From the NCBI RefSeq assembly GCF_014280875.1, contig NZ_JACLAL010000003.1, positions 310,001-374,000 of the forward strand: DNA of 64,000 nt. Direction: 5' to 3'. The stretch comes from Paenirhizobium daejeonense. Its GTDB lineage: Bacteria > Pseudomonadota > Alphaproteobacteria > Rhizobiales > Rhizobiaceae. The notes beneath the pieces were generated by a model. The model saw only the letters and a program-made list of their open reading frames with translations. It was not told the origin of the DNA and searched no databases. This document shows, piece by piece, positions 10,224 through 18,563 of this stretch; the stretch's first letter is position 1; the number at the start of each line of letters is the position of its first letter. The translations under genes and the position numbers were made by a program.

Positions 10224-11207
10224 ATGAAAGCCATGGTGCTGCACGCCATCAGGCAACCGTTGCAGTTCGAGGAGAGGCCAGATCCGCTTCCCGGCGCGGA
10301 CGAGATCCTTGTGCGGGTCGAGGCATGCGCCGTCTGCCGCACCGATCTGCACGTCGTCGACGGCGACCTGACTGAACCGAAGCTTCCCCTTGTTCCAGGA
10401 CACGAAATCGTCGGCATCGTCGAACGCTGCGGTGATGGTGTCACGAACCTGCGGCCAGGAAGGCGGGTTGGGATACCATGGCTCGGGCACACCTGCGGAT
10501 GCTGCAGCTATTGCGAGAGCGGCCGGGAAAACCTCTGCGATACGCCCGGTTTCACCGGCTACACGCGGGATGGCGGTTTTGCCAGCTATGTGGTGGCCGA
10601 TGCGTCCTATGCCTTTCCGCTCGACGGCTTTTCCGATCCCGTTGCCGCCGCACCGCTGATGTGCGCCGGGCTGATCGGCTGGAGGTCGCTCAAGATGGCG
10701 GGGGATGGGCGTCGCATCGGGATCTTCGGTTTCGGAGCGGCGGCCCATATCATCGCGCAGGTCTGCGTGTATCAGGGACGGGATGTCTACGCCTTCACCC
10801 GCGAGGGTGACCATGCGGCGCAGGCCATGGCCAAGTCTCTCGGCGCTGTCTGGGCTGGAAGCTCGGACGAGACGCCGCCGAAGCAACTCGATGCGGCCAT
10901 CATCTTCGCGCCGGTGGGCGCACTGGTGCCGGCCGCGCTGCGTGCCGTTGCCAAGGGCGGGCGCGTGGTGTGCGGCGGCATCCATATGAGCGATATCCCT
11001 CAGTTTCCCTATTCGATCCTCTGGGGTGAGCGGCAGATCCTTTCGGTTGCCAATCTCACCCGGGCGGATGCCGTGGAGTTCCTCGATCTTGCTCCGCACG
11101 CCGGGGTGAAGACCATCACGACGGTCTATCCGCTGGAAAGGGCGAACGAGGCACTCGACGACCTGCGCGCCGGCCGCTTTCAGGGTGCGGCGGTGCTGGT
11201 GCCGTGA
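10224..11207 (+). CDS. Zinc-dependent alcohol dehydrogenase, medium-chain family, 327 aa
   Basis: An MDR-superfamily dehydrogenase. Catalytic-zinc ligands are readable as Cys38 (CAVCRTD) and His60/Glu61 (PGHE). A four-cysteine structural zinc lobe follows (HTCGCCSYCESGRENLC), and the nucleotide fold begins at GIFGFGAAAH. The lobe and short length place it near the AdhA/AdhP-like primary alcohol dehydrogenases that are often annotated as zinc-binding alcohol dehydrogenase. ATG 10224 is chosen over an in-frame start 27 bp upstream because AAGGAG (10209-10214) sits 9 bp before it and the family starts MKAMVL. The gene is convergent with the MarR gene (15-bp gap) and divergent from mgtA. The natural substrate is not evident. 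Confidence 0.9.
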   Translation: MKAMVLHAIRQPLQFEERPDPLPGADEILVRVEACAVCRTDLHVVDGDLTEPKLPLVPGHEIVGIVERCGDGVTNLRPGRRVGIPWLGHTCGCCSYCESGRENLCDTPGFTGYTRDGGFASYVVADASYAFPLDGFSDPVAAAPLMCAGLIGWRSLKMAGDGRRIGIFGFGAAAHIIAQVCVYQGRDVYAFTREGDHAAQAMAKSLGAVWAGSSDETPPKQLDAAIIFAPVGALVPAALRAVAKGGRVVCGGIHMSDIPQFPYSILWGERQILSVANLTRADAVEFLDLAPHAGVKTITTVYPLERANEALDDLRAGRFQGAAVLVP

Positions 11208-11222
11208 TCTCGATGGAGTGGT

Positions 11223-11681
11223 TCAGGTGATGCGCAGTGGCGCCCGGCTGCGTTCGTTAACCGCTTCGCACGCCTTTTGCAGGAGGCCGACGAACTGTTC
11301 GCGTTCGACTGTTGACAAACCGCTCAGCAGCAGCGCCTGGGTTTCCCGGACGATCGGGCGGATTTCTGCCAGCGTCTCGCTGCCCTTGTCGGTCAGGTAA
11401 AGGGTGCGGGCACGACGATCCTTCGGGTTGGTTTCCCGTCGTACCCAGTTCTTTTGCTCCAGCCGGTCGACCACGCCACCGATGGTCACCCTGTCATAGG
11501 CGATGTGGCTGGCAAGCGTTGCCTGATCTAGTCCGGGCGTCGCCTCGATGGCGTTGAGCGCCGCATATTGCACGGGGGTCAGATCAAAGCCCTTCTTGCC
11601 GGTTTCATCCATGAAGACGGAAACGGCCGTCTGGTTCAAGCGCCGGATCAGGTGTCCGGGCATTTCGTAGATTTCCAGCAT
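11223..11681 (-). CDS. MarR-family transcriptional regulator, 152 aa
   Basis: A small winged-helix repressor-type protein. The recognition region reads ATLASHIAYDRVTIGGVVDRLEQKNWVRR, and the wing carries the MarR hallmark NPKDRRARTLYLTDKG. A strong GGGGGAG lies 9 bp upstream of ATG 11681. The gene is divergent from the fumarylacetoacetate-hydrolase-family gene at 11950, a usual arrangement for a MarR protein controlling a neighbouring aromatic-catabolic enzyme, so that gene is the first candidate target. The effector is unknown, but phenolic ligands are common in the family. Confidence 0.9.
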   Translation of the reverse strand: MLEIYEMPGHLIRRLNQTAVSVFMDETGKKGFDLTPVQYAALNAIEATPGLDQATLASHIAYDRVTIGGVVDRLEQKNWVRRETNPKDRRARTLYLTDKGSETLAEIRPIVRETQALLLSGLSTVEREQFVGLLQKACEAVNERSRAPLRIT

Positions 11682-11949
11682 GAAGATGCGCTCCCCCTCG
11701 CAAACAGATGCTTTTGATCGCCTTCTCTAGCGCTTATCCGATTGGCAAAAAAGGGCTCATTCCGGGTTAGGGGCGATACGCCAGCCGGATGGAATAAGGG
11801 CTGAGTGGCGGGTCGAATATCGCTTCGATCCACCTGCCGCCCGACCTTGCGGCAACCGCGCTGTGGACTTAAGCATTGATGAGACTTGCCGAAACCCGTT
11901 TCGATGCTGCGCATCTGGATCGAGCCGGCCATGACGAGGAGAGAATGCG

Positions 11950-12654
11950 TTGAGCACGCTTGAGCCACTTTTCGAAATTCCCGCTACCCCTCTCATCCCG
12001 GTCAAGGGCGAGACCAGAGGATATCCTGTCCACAGAATCTTCTGTGTCGGGCGCAATTATGCCGCCCATGCTGCCGAGATGGGCGTCGAAGTCGACCGCG
12101 AGGAGCCTTTCTATTTCACCAAGCCGGCTAGCGCGATCACGCCGACGGGCTCAACCATTCCCTATCCGCCGGGCACGGAGAATTTCCACTACGAGATGGA
12201 ATTGGTGATCGCCATCGGCGCACCGGCATTCCGTGTCTCGGTGGAGGATGCGCCGAAGGCAGTCTACGGCTATGCATGCGGTCTCGACATGACCCGGCGC
12301 GACTTGCAGCAGGCTTCCCGCTTGAAGCAGCGTCCGTGGGATTTCGGAAAGGCCTTCGAACGGTCGGCGATCATTTCGGACATCACGCAGACCGGGGATT
12401 TTCCGGCCATCGGCAAGCAGCGCATCTGGCTGAAGGTCGGAGACGAGGTGAGGCAGGATTCGCATCTGTCTGATATGGTCTGGTCGGTTCCGGAGATTGT
12501 CAGCCACCTGTCGCGCTTCTACCATCTTGCGCCCGGCGACCTGATCTATACGGGAACACCGGCCGGCGTCGGCCCAGTTGTGGCGGGCGATGTCATTACC
12601 GGTGGAATCGACGGGCTGCGGGACCTCGCGCTGACAATAGGGCCCGCCGAGTAA
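11950..12654 (+). CDS. Fumarylacetoacetate hydrolase family protein, 234 aa
   Basis: This short FAH-fold enzyme cleaves or isomerises acylpyruvates (fumarylpyruvate hydrolase, acylpyruvase or 2-hydroxyhepta-diene-dioate isomerase types). Metal-binding acidic residues fall in HYEMELVIAIG and in the GYACGLDMTRRDLQ block, and the C-terminal signature GDLIYTGTPAGVGPV is intact. The start is TTG 11950, preceded by GAGGAGAG at 11936-11943; no in-frame ATG fits. Its length and the RDLQxxxxxKxxPWxxxKxF pattern are closest to the fumarylpyruvate-hydrolase-like group of gentisate pathways, but no gentisate dioxygenase lies nearby. It is divergent from the MarR gene and followed 94 bp later by the TetR gene. 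Confidence 0.88.
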   Translation: MSTLEPLFEIPATPLIPVKGETRGYPVHRIFCVGRNYAAHAAEMGVEVDREEPFYFTKPASAITPTGSTIPYPPGTENFHYEMELVIAIGAPAFRVSVEDAPKAVYGYACGLDMTRRDLQQASRLKQRPWDFGKAFERSAIISDITQTGDFPAIGKQRIWLKVGDEVRQDSHLSDMVWSVPEIVSHLSRFYHLAPGDLIYTGTPAGVGPVVAGDVITGGIDGLRDLALTIGPAE

Positions 12655-12748
12655 GGCTGGCCTGAAAGCGTCATTTCGATTCGCATTCATGCGTCGGGTT
12701 CGTAAACATGCTACATCCTTGGAAAATGGATGGAATTCGATTCGCGGC

Positions 12749-13381
12749 ATGGCGGAACTCGGCAAATTCGAACGTAAATTACCCGAGGATCGGCGCCGTA
12801 CGCTGATCGAGGCGACGCTTGCGTGTCTCGCCCGGGAGGGGCACGCCGGGCTTTCTATCCGCAAGATCAGCAAAGAGGCCGGTATCTCGATCGGCCTTAT
12901 CAACCATCACTATGGCGGCAAGGACGAACTGGTCGGCCATGCCTATGAGACGCTTTCGCTTGCCCTGCTCGAAAACATCGAAACCATGGTCACAGAAGCG
13001 GGTCATGATCCGCGGGCCAGGCTGAGCGCCTATTTTCGAGCATCGCTTTCCGCTCCCGTCATGGAAAGAAGCACGCTCCGGACCTGGGTGGTGTTCTGGG
13101 GGATGATCGAACATTCTCCGGCGATGAAGGACGTGCATGATCGCACTTATGCCGGATATCGCCGCCTGCTTTCAGCCTTGCTGAAGGATTTCTTTGCCTC
13201 GCGCGGCTGGCCGGAACCGGATGTCAGGCTTGCCGCGATCGGTATCGTTGCTATGCTCGACGGACTGTGGCTCGAATGGTGCCTCAACCCGGAGATCTTC
13301 ACGCCGGACGAGGCAATCGGGCTTTGCGAACGCTGGGCCGATGTGTTCCTCAATGCGTCGGCGCCTCGCGCGACATCGTGA
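12749..13381 (+). CDS. TetR/AcrR-family regulator with BetI-like C-terminal domain, 210 aa
   Basis: The N-terminal helix-turn-helix is clear (RRTLIEATLACLAREG, then SIRKISKEAGISIGLINHHYGGKDELV). The ligand domain contains the BetI-type stretch RTWVVFWGMIEHSPAMKDVHDRTY. ATG 12749 (MAELGKFERK) is preferred because it matches where BetI-like proteins begin; frames upstream add unconserved residues. It precedes the periplasmic binding protein gene by 143 bp on the same strand and may control the amine-catabolic genes downstream, since relatives respond to choline, amines or aldehydes. That target assignment is inference from position. Confidence 0.88.
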   Translation: MAELGKFERKLPEDRRRTLIEATLACLAREGHAGLSIRKISKEAGISIGLINHHYGGKDELVGHAYETLSLALLENIETMVTEAGHDPRARLSAYFRASLSAPVMERSTLRTWVVFWGMIEHSPAMKDVHDRTYAGYRRLLSALLKDFFASRGWPEPDVRLAAIGIVAMLDGLWLEWCLNPEIFTPDEAIGLCERWADVFLNASAPRATS

Positions 13382-13524
13382 ACCTCAAGGAAATTGAACG
13401 GTCGTTAAATTTTTCTTGTCTTGCTGCTGCCGGGTTGTATCATGATCGCATTTTGAATCGGCGGAGGCTGGGCGTTGTGTCCGGGAAATCTCTTGCTTCC
13501 GCCGGATAATGAAGGGGAATACTT

Positions 13525-14307
13525 GTGAAGTTGTTGCTGAGCATCGGTCTTGCCGCGTGCCTTTTCATGACATTGCCTGTTTCTGCCTTCTCCATCGAAC
13601 CCTTGAAGATTGGCGTCGCCGACGAGCCTTATCCGCCCTTCACCTGGAAGGAACCTGACGGGAAATGGAAGGGCTTCGAAATCGACCTGTCGATGGCGAT
13701 CTGCGCTGCCATCAAGAGGCAATGCGTTACCGTGAATACGAGATGGGACGGCTTGATCGAGGCGCTGACGACCAAGAAGATCGACATGATCATGAGCTCG
13801 ATGGTGATCACGGATGAGCGCAGGAAGGTCATCGACTTCACCATTCCTTATTACTCGACGGGCGCCGCCTTCATGGGCTCCAGGGGTAGTGTCCTGGTGC
13901 TGACGCGGGATGGAATGAAGGGCAAGACCGTCGGTGTGCAGGATTCGACCACCCATGCAGCCGATGTCCAAAGCAAGTTCGGTGACGTGGCCACCATTCG
14001 CACCTATCCGACCCAGGAGGAAGCGAATGATGATCTGGTGGCAAAGCATGTCGATGTCGTGTTTGCCGACAAGGTGGCGCTTGCCGAATTCCTGAAAGAA
14101 CCGCAGGCGTCAGGGCTTGCCATCCTTGCGGACGTGCCGCCCGGGGAACGGGGAGTCACCAAGGTTGGGGCCGGCCTGCGCAAGGAAGACAAGGCGCTGA
14201 CCGGAGAGGTCAATACCGCGATTGCGACGCTGCTCGCTAATGGCGATTATGACCGTCTGGCGAAACCTTATTTCGATTTCGACATTTACGGGCTTCCGCG
14301 CAAGTAG
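13525..14307 (+). CDS. Family 3 extracellular solute-binding protein (ABC transporter type), 260 aa
   Basis: A periplasmic binding protein of the polar amino-acid/opine type. The signal peptide covers about residues 1-23 (LLLSIGLAACLFMTLPVSAF). The mature part has the SBP_bac_3 layout: LKIGVADEPYPPFTW, then GKWKGFEIDLSMAICA, then the KKIDMIMSSMVITDERRKVIDFT hinge block. GTG 13525 is preceded by AGGGG at 13512-13516. No permease or ATPase of the amino-acid class adjoins it, so it is either an orphan or shares a transporter elsewhere. The class III aminotransferase begins 45 bp downstream, which suggests co-transcription and a substrate used by that enzyme. Confidence 0.9.
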   Translation: MKLLLSIGLAACLFMTLPVSAFSIEPLKIGVADEPYPPFTWKEPDGKWKGFEIDLSMAICAAIKRQCVTVNTRWDGLIEALTTKKIDMIMSSMVITDERRKVIDFTIPYYSTGAAFMGSRGSVLVLTRDGMKGKTVGVQDSTTHAADVQSKFGDVATIRTYPTQEEANDDLVAKHVDVVFADKVALAEFLKEPQASGLAILADVPPGERGVTKVGAGLRKEDKALTGEVNTAIATLLANGDYDRLAKPYFDFDIYGLPRK

Positions 14308-14352
14308 CTTTCATTCGATCCCGCAGCCTGATGCCGTCGGAAGGGAAATGCC

Positions 14353-15714
14353 GTGTCGTCACTCAATACCAACTCCACTGGCAGCAGTTACGGGGTGCTG
14401 GCCCTTCCCAAGATAGCCTACGGTCGGGGAAGCTATCTCTACGATACGGATGGCAAGCGCTATCTGGACGGATCGGGCGGGCCGGCTGTCTATTGCCTCG
14501 GTCATGCGCACCCGGAAGTGACGGAGGCGGTCAAGGCGCAGCTTGACCGGGTGGCGCATGGCTACCGTTATCTCTTCATTTCCGATGCGATGGAGGAACT
14601 GACCGAGATCATCCGCCGGAATACGGATGGCTATTTCGGTAATATCGTCTTCGTCACCAGCGGGTCGGAAGCCGTGGAATCCTGCCTGAAGATCGCGCTG
14701 CAGTACCACACGGCACGGGGCGAGAAGAGCCGCCGCCGCTTCATTTCCCGCCGACGTTCCTGGCATGGCAACACGCTTGGCGCTCTCTCCGTTTCGGACT
14801 TCAAGACACGGCGGGAGGCTTTCGAGGGCAGCTTGCTCGACGTTTCCTTCGTCTCCAGTGCCAACACCTACCGATTGCCGGAGGGCGTGAATGCGGAGGG
14901 GCTGGTAACCTATCTCGCGAACGAACTCGAGGAGGAGATCCTCAAAATTGGTGCCGACAAGGTTGCTGCCTTCATCTTCGAGCCGGTGGTGGGCGCTGCC
15001 GGTGGTGTCGTACCGGCTCCGGAAGGTTATGCGAAGGCGGTCGCGGATGTTTGCCGTCGCCACGGTGTCCTTCTGATCAGTGACGAGGTGATGTGCGGTT
15101 CAGGCCGCACGGGTACCTGGCGGGCGCTGGCTGAAGACGGGGTGGTGCCGGATATCATGAGCATCGCCAAGGGACTTGCCGCCGGTTACCAGCCGCTTGG
15201 CGCAGCGCTCTACAGCGATCATGTTCACGAGACCCTGATGGCCGCCCACGGCGGCGCGATGACCGGGCATACCTTTACCGGTCATACCTCTGCCTGCGCT
15301 GCCGGTGTTGCTGTCCAGAAGATCGTGACGCGGGACGGGCTGCTCGACCGGGTGCTGGCGCGGGGTGCGATTCTGCAACGGGAATTGCGCGCGGCGCTTT
15401 CCGATGTCGGTGAAGTCGGCGACGTTCGCGGGCGAGGATTCTTCATCGGGCTGGAGATGGTTGCCGATCCCGTCAGCAAGGAGCCTTTCCCCGCTTATGC
15501 CAGCCTACATGCCGCGATCGGTCGTCGCGCCTTCGAGGCGGGGCTGATCTGCTATCCTTGCACCGGTAATGTCGGAGGGGTGGCGGGCGATACCGTCATC
15601 CTCGCGCCGCCCTATAATGCAAGCGAGGAAGAGCTCGGGGAAATCATCTCGATCCTGTCCAGAGCGATTCGGGATTCGGTTGCCGAGGTACGGCGGACGG
15701 TTACTTCTAGATAG
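14353..15714 (+). CDS. Class III pyridoxal-phosphate aminotransferase, 453 aa
   Basis: A subgroup II omega-amino-acid/diamine aminotransferase. The PLP lysine is Lys273 in MSIAKGLAAGYQPLGA. The cofactor-phosphate region FVTSGSEAVESCLK and the metal-independent Asp block LISDEVMCGSGRTG are both present. GTG 14353 is preceded by GGAAGGGAA. It follows the binding protein by 45 bp and lies upstream of the glutamine-synthetase-like and transporter genes, with the coiled-coil gene between. Members act on amines such as putrescine, beta-alanine, taurine or GABA, and automated pipelines usually call this type aspartate aminotransferase family protein. The exact amine cannot be read from sequence. Confidence 0.92.
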   Translation: MSSLNTNSTGSSYGVLALPKIAYGRGSYLYDTDGKRYLDGSGGPAVYCLGHAHPEVTEAVKAQLDRVAHGYRYLFISDAMEELTEIIRRNTDGYFGNIVFVTSGSEAVESCLKIALQYHTARGEKSRRRFISRRRSWHGNTLGALSVSDFKTRREAFEGSLLDVSFVSSANTYRLPEGVNAEGLVTYLANELEEEILKIGADKVAAFIFEPVVGAAGGVVPAPEGYAKAVADVCRRHGVLLISDEVMCGSGRTGTWRALAEDGVVPDIMSIAKGLAAGYQPLGAALYSDHVHETLMAAHGGAMTGHTFTGHTSACAAGVAVQKIVTRDGLLDRVLARGAILQRELRAALSDVGEVGDVRGRGFFIGLEMVADPVSKEPFPAYASLHAAIGRRAFEAGLICYPCTGNVGGVAGDTVILAPPYNASEEELGEIISILSRAIRDSVAEVRRTVTSR

Positions 15715-15991
15715 GGCTTGCCCCGCATTTTTTGGGGAGGCGAACGGCCGCGAAAAGTGTCGTGCAATCAATACATTAGAACTCAATTAATAAGTTCCTG
15801 CAAATTATTACCAGAAAGTTGTTGGAATCCGCCGACGCCCACGAAGGGACCGTAAGTTTCCTTTGACGAATGTCATTCCCTGCCTGATCCTCCCCAATAG
15901 CATTGAGGAAAGACCGGCGGGCAAATGCGGTGGCCTGCCAGAAGCATTCGAAATGTGTGTTTTAAGTCTTTAGACCGGATTGGGGGTCAGG

Positions 15992-17482
15992 ATGGTCATG
16001 AGCTTTTTCCGCCGGGGCGACGAGCCGGCAAGAACTGCCGCGGGCGGCGCATCCGCAGGCGATGGACTGGCCGGAACTGTTTCTTACTCTCAGGCGCCAC
16101 AGGGACGCAGCGAGATTGGCGATCAGACTTTCGGTTCGGTGATCGAGGAAAGCCAGCTTTCGTCGGAGGAGCTGGTTTCCGGGTTTGGGTTCCTTCAGGA
16201 ACGCGTTTCCTCGTTGCTCGGCGCTCACGGCGAAGCCTTGAAGGAGCTTGCCGCTCTTCGCGCCGAACGGGCTCGTATCGCCTCGCTCCTCGATTATGAA
16301 AGCACGGCCCGCCGACGGCTCGATGGCGAAAGCCAGCGGGCTCTCGCCGAGGCCAAGGAGTTGCGGGCCGAGAATGTACAGCTTCGGGCGGAGACGGAAG
16401 AGTCCCGCGAGAAGCTGATCAAGCTTCAGGCACTCTATGACGCCAACTCGCAGGATCTCGACATCGTGCAGAGGCGTCTGCATGACGTTGGCCGCGAGCT
16501 CGATGAGCGCATCGTGCAGTATGACGAAACCGCCGCCCTCCTGCGTCGCGCGCATCAGGATCTCGACCAGCGCAGCCGCGATCTGGCGATGATGCGCGAG
16601 AAGTACGAGACCGAGCGGACGCAGCATCAGGTGCTTCTCGAAACGTCGCGTCGCGAGGCCGACGCTCAGGCGCGCGAAATCGCCCGCCTCACGGAAGAAC
16701 GGGGCCGGCTGAAGAGCGGGCTTGAGCATCAGGAAACGATTTCCCGCAATCTGCTTGGTGAGGTCACCGCTCTCAAGCAGGAGGAATCGTTCAGCCAGGA
16801 AAAGCTCAAGCGCCTGCAGTCGGAACTCGATAACCAGCAGAGCGCGATGGCTGTGGAAATGTCGCAGCTTTCGACCCGGCACGAGGCGATCAGTTCCAAG
16901 GCCGAACTGGTGGAAAAGCTGCTGGTTACCGCGCGCGGCCGCGTCAAGCTGGTCGAGGACGAGATGCAGGGCATGCGCACCGAGCTGAAGCAGACCAAGG
17001 CCGAGCTTTCGACTACGACGCTTCGCGCCGATCGTCTGGCGCAGGAACTTGCGACCGCTCGCGCCAGCACTTCGGAAAACGAAGCCGGTCGCCGCGAAAT
17101 GTCGCTGCAGATCGCCGAGATGACCATGCGCCTGCGCGATGCTGAGAATGCGCGCAACAAGCGGGACCGTGACGCGGAAACGATGAAGCGTGACTTCGAC
17201 CAGCGCAGCTTCGCCGATCAGGAAGAAATCCGTCAGCTGCGCAGCAGTGCGGAGGTTACGAAGGCCGAGATCCGCCAGCTTCGCTCGGAGATCGCCATTC
17301 TCACGGGACAGCTCGAATTCGCCCGCAACGACCGTCAGCAGGGGGCTCAGGCCAGCTCGCTGCCCATAGCAGCTTCGGGTGTCGATAGCTGGGTTCCCGC
17401 GCCGGAACAGGCTGCTGCAAAGCCGATCATCGAGATTTCCGAGAAATCACTGCGCATGCCCAAGGCCACCGTCGACTTCTGA
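15992..17482 (+). CDS. Long coiled-coil protein of unknown function, 496 aa
   Basis: Apart from a short basic N-terminus (MSFFRRGDEPAR) and a low-complexity C-terminal tail, nearly the whole protein from about residue 60 to 460 is charged heptad-repeat sequence rich in Glu, Arg, Gln, Leu and Ala. It has no signal peptide, membrane helix, Walker motif or enzyme motif. ATG 15992 follows GGGGTCAGG; a start two codons later (15998) is equally possible. The gene has its own 277-bp leader region and a strong terminator at 17546-17583, so it is an independent unit inserted between amine-catabolic genes. Similar proteins occur as conserved hypotheticals in Rhizobiaceae. A scaffold, polarity or chromosome-organisation role is plausible but unsupported. 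Confidence 0.85.
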   Translation: MVMSFFRRGDEPARTAAGGASAGDGLAGTVSYSQAPQGRSEIGDQTFGSVIEESQLSSEELVSGFGFLQERVSSLLGAHGEALKELAALRAERARIASLLDYESTARRRLDGESQRALAEAKELRAENVQLRAETEESREKLIKLQALYDANSQDLDIVQRRLHDVGRELDERIVQYDETAALLRRAHQDLDQRSRDLAMMREKYETERTQHQVLLETSRREADAQAREIARLTEERGRLKSGLEHQETISRNLLGEVTALKQEESFSQEKLKRLQSELDNQQSAMAVEMSQLSTRHEAISSKAELVEKLLVTARGRVKLVEDEMQGMRTELKQTKAELSTTTLRADRLAQELATARASTSENEAGRREMSLQIAEMTMRLRDAENARNKRDRDAETMKRDFDQRSFADQEEIRQLRSSAEVTKAEIRQLRSEIAILTGQLEFARNDRQQGAQASSLPIAASGVDSWVPAPEQAAAKPIIEISEKSLRMPKATVDF

Positions 17483-17545
17483 TCGGCGTTGGCAGCAAGT
17501 CACTCTCGTGACCTGGCGTCCGGGCTTGTCATGGCCAGAAGATAT

Positions 17546-17590
17546 AAAGCACCCGTGGCGTGTCCTTCTCGCCCGGGTGCTTTTTATTTG
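17546..17590 (+). terminator. Rho-independent terminator of the coiled-coil gene
   Basis: AAAGCACCCG (17546-17555) pairs perfectly with CGGGTGCTTT (17574-17583) around an 18-nt loop, followed by TTATTTG. It lies 64 bp after the coiled-coil stop and also separates it from the convergent luxR-type gene. Confidence 0.85.
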
Positions 17591-17646
17591 TCTTGGCATG
17601 CCCTTTCCGCAAAGCCGCTGGACGCGTCTGCCCGACGGAGTTCGGG

Positions 17647-18441
17647 TTACTGTTTCGACAATTGCACGATGAACATGGAGAAGAGTTCGGATTGGCTCGA
17701 AGCTCCGAGCTTCTGGTAGATGTTTTTCCGGTGGATCTTCACCGTACCCTCGGCGATGTTCAGCGTTTCCGCGATGGAACGGCTGGAATGGCCGCGCAGG
17801 ATGAGAGAGGTGATCTCGATCTCGCGCCGGGTGAGGATTCCGTCGGCCATGACGTCGAGCGTCTCGTTGATCGGGTCCTCGGCGTTGCGTTTCGCGGCGT
17901 CGCTTCCGGCGGGCCCTCCGTCGCACCAATGCTCCTCGATGGCTGCGCGTACCACCGGTTCGATCGCCCGCATCGTGTTGAAGTCGCGGCGTCCGAAGAA
18001 GGGGGCATCCCCTGGTCGGGTGAAGCTGATGACGACTGCGCCGGCGCCCGGAGGGCGGCAAACGATGCCGATCTCGTCGCGGATGCGGGTGCGGCCATAA
18101 TGCTGGCGATAATATTCCGTGCTGTAAAACTGGTCCGGCGCCATCTTGCGCAGGTGGCGAACGCCGGTGATCTTCGGATCGATTGCGGCGAGATAGAACG
18201 GGTCGAGCAGGTAGGGTCCCTTGGCATAGGCGGTGATGACCGTCGCCGCCCGCTCCTCATCGAGGTTGTGGTAGAGGCAGACGGGGTTCTCAGTTCCCTG
18301 ATAGGCGAACACCATGGCGATGTCGAAAGGCATTTCGTCGGCAATTGCGGTCGAAAGCTTGCGAGGCAGCTCCGGTGTTCCGATGGCCCGGATGAAGCTG
18401 CCTACATTCTCATTCCATCTTGCAAATTCGTTTTTCACCAT
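17647..18441 (-). CDS. LuxR-type transcriptional regulator without acyl-HSL domain, 264 aa
   Basis: The C-terminal 65 residues form a GerE/LuxR helix-turn-helix (LTRREIEITSLILRGHSSRSIAETLNIAEGTVKIHRKNIYQKLG). The N-terminal 190 residues look like a GAF/PAS-like sensor and lack the conserved Trp/Tyr/Asp pattern of acyl-homoserine-lactone receptors. It is divergent from the glutamine-synthetase-like gene across 122 bp, so it most likely regulates that gene and the transporter behind it. Similar regulators are frequent beside polyamine and ligase clusters in proteobacteria. The ligand is unknown. Confidence 0.9.
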   Translation of the reverse strand: MVKNEFARWNENVGSFIRAIGTPELPRKLSTAIADEMPFDIAMVFAYQGTENPVCLYHNLDEERAATVITAYAKGPYLLDPFYLAAIDPKITGVRHLRKMAPDQFYSTEYYRQHYGRTRIRDEIGIVCRPPGAGAVVISFTRPGDAPFFGRRDFNTMRAIEPVVRAAIEEHWCDGGPAGSDAAKRNAEDPINETLDVMADGILTRREIEITSLILRGHSSRSIAETLNIAEGTVKIHRKNIYQKLGASSQSELFSMFIVQLSKQ

Positions 18442-18563
18442 ACCTCCCAGCCCTGCGGTAACGCCCTCCGTGCCGACATTTAGCCCCGTCTATCCCTAAC
18501 GGGATATTTCTTGTCTTGTTTTCGGGCGGTAGCGTTCGACAAAACAATAATGGCAGGAACCTG

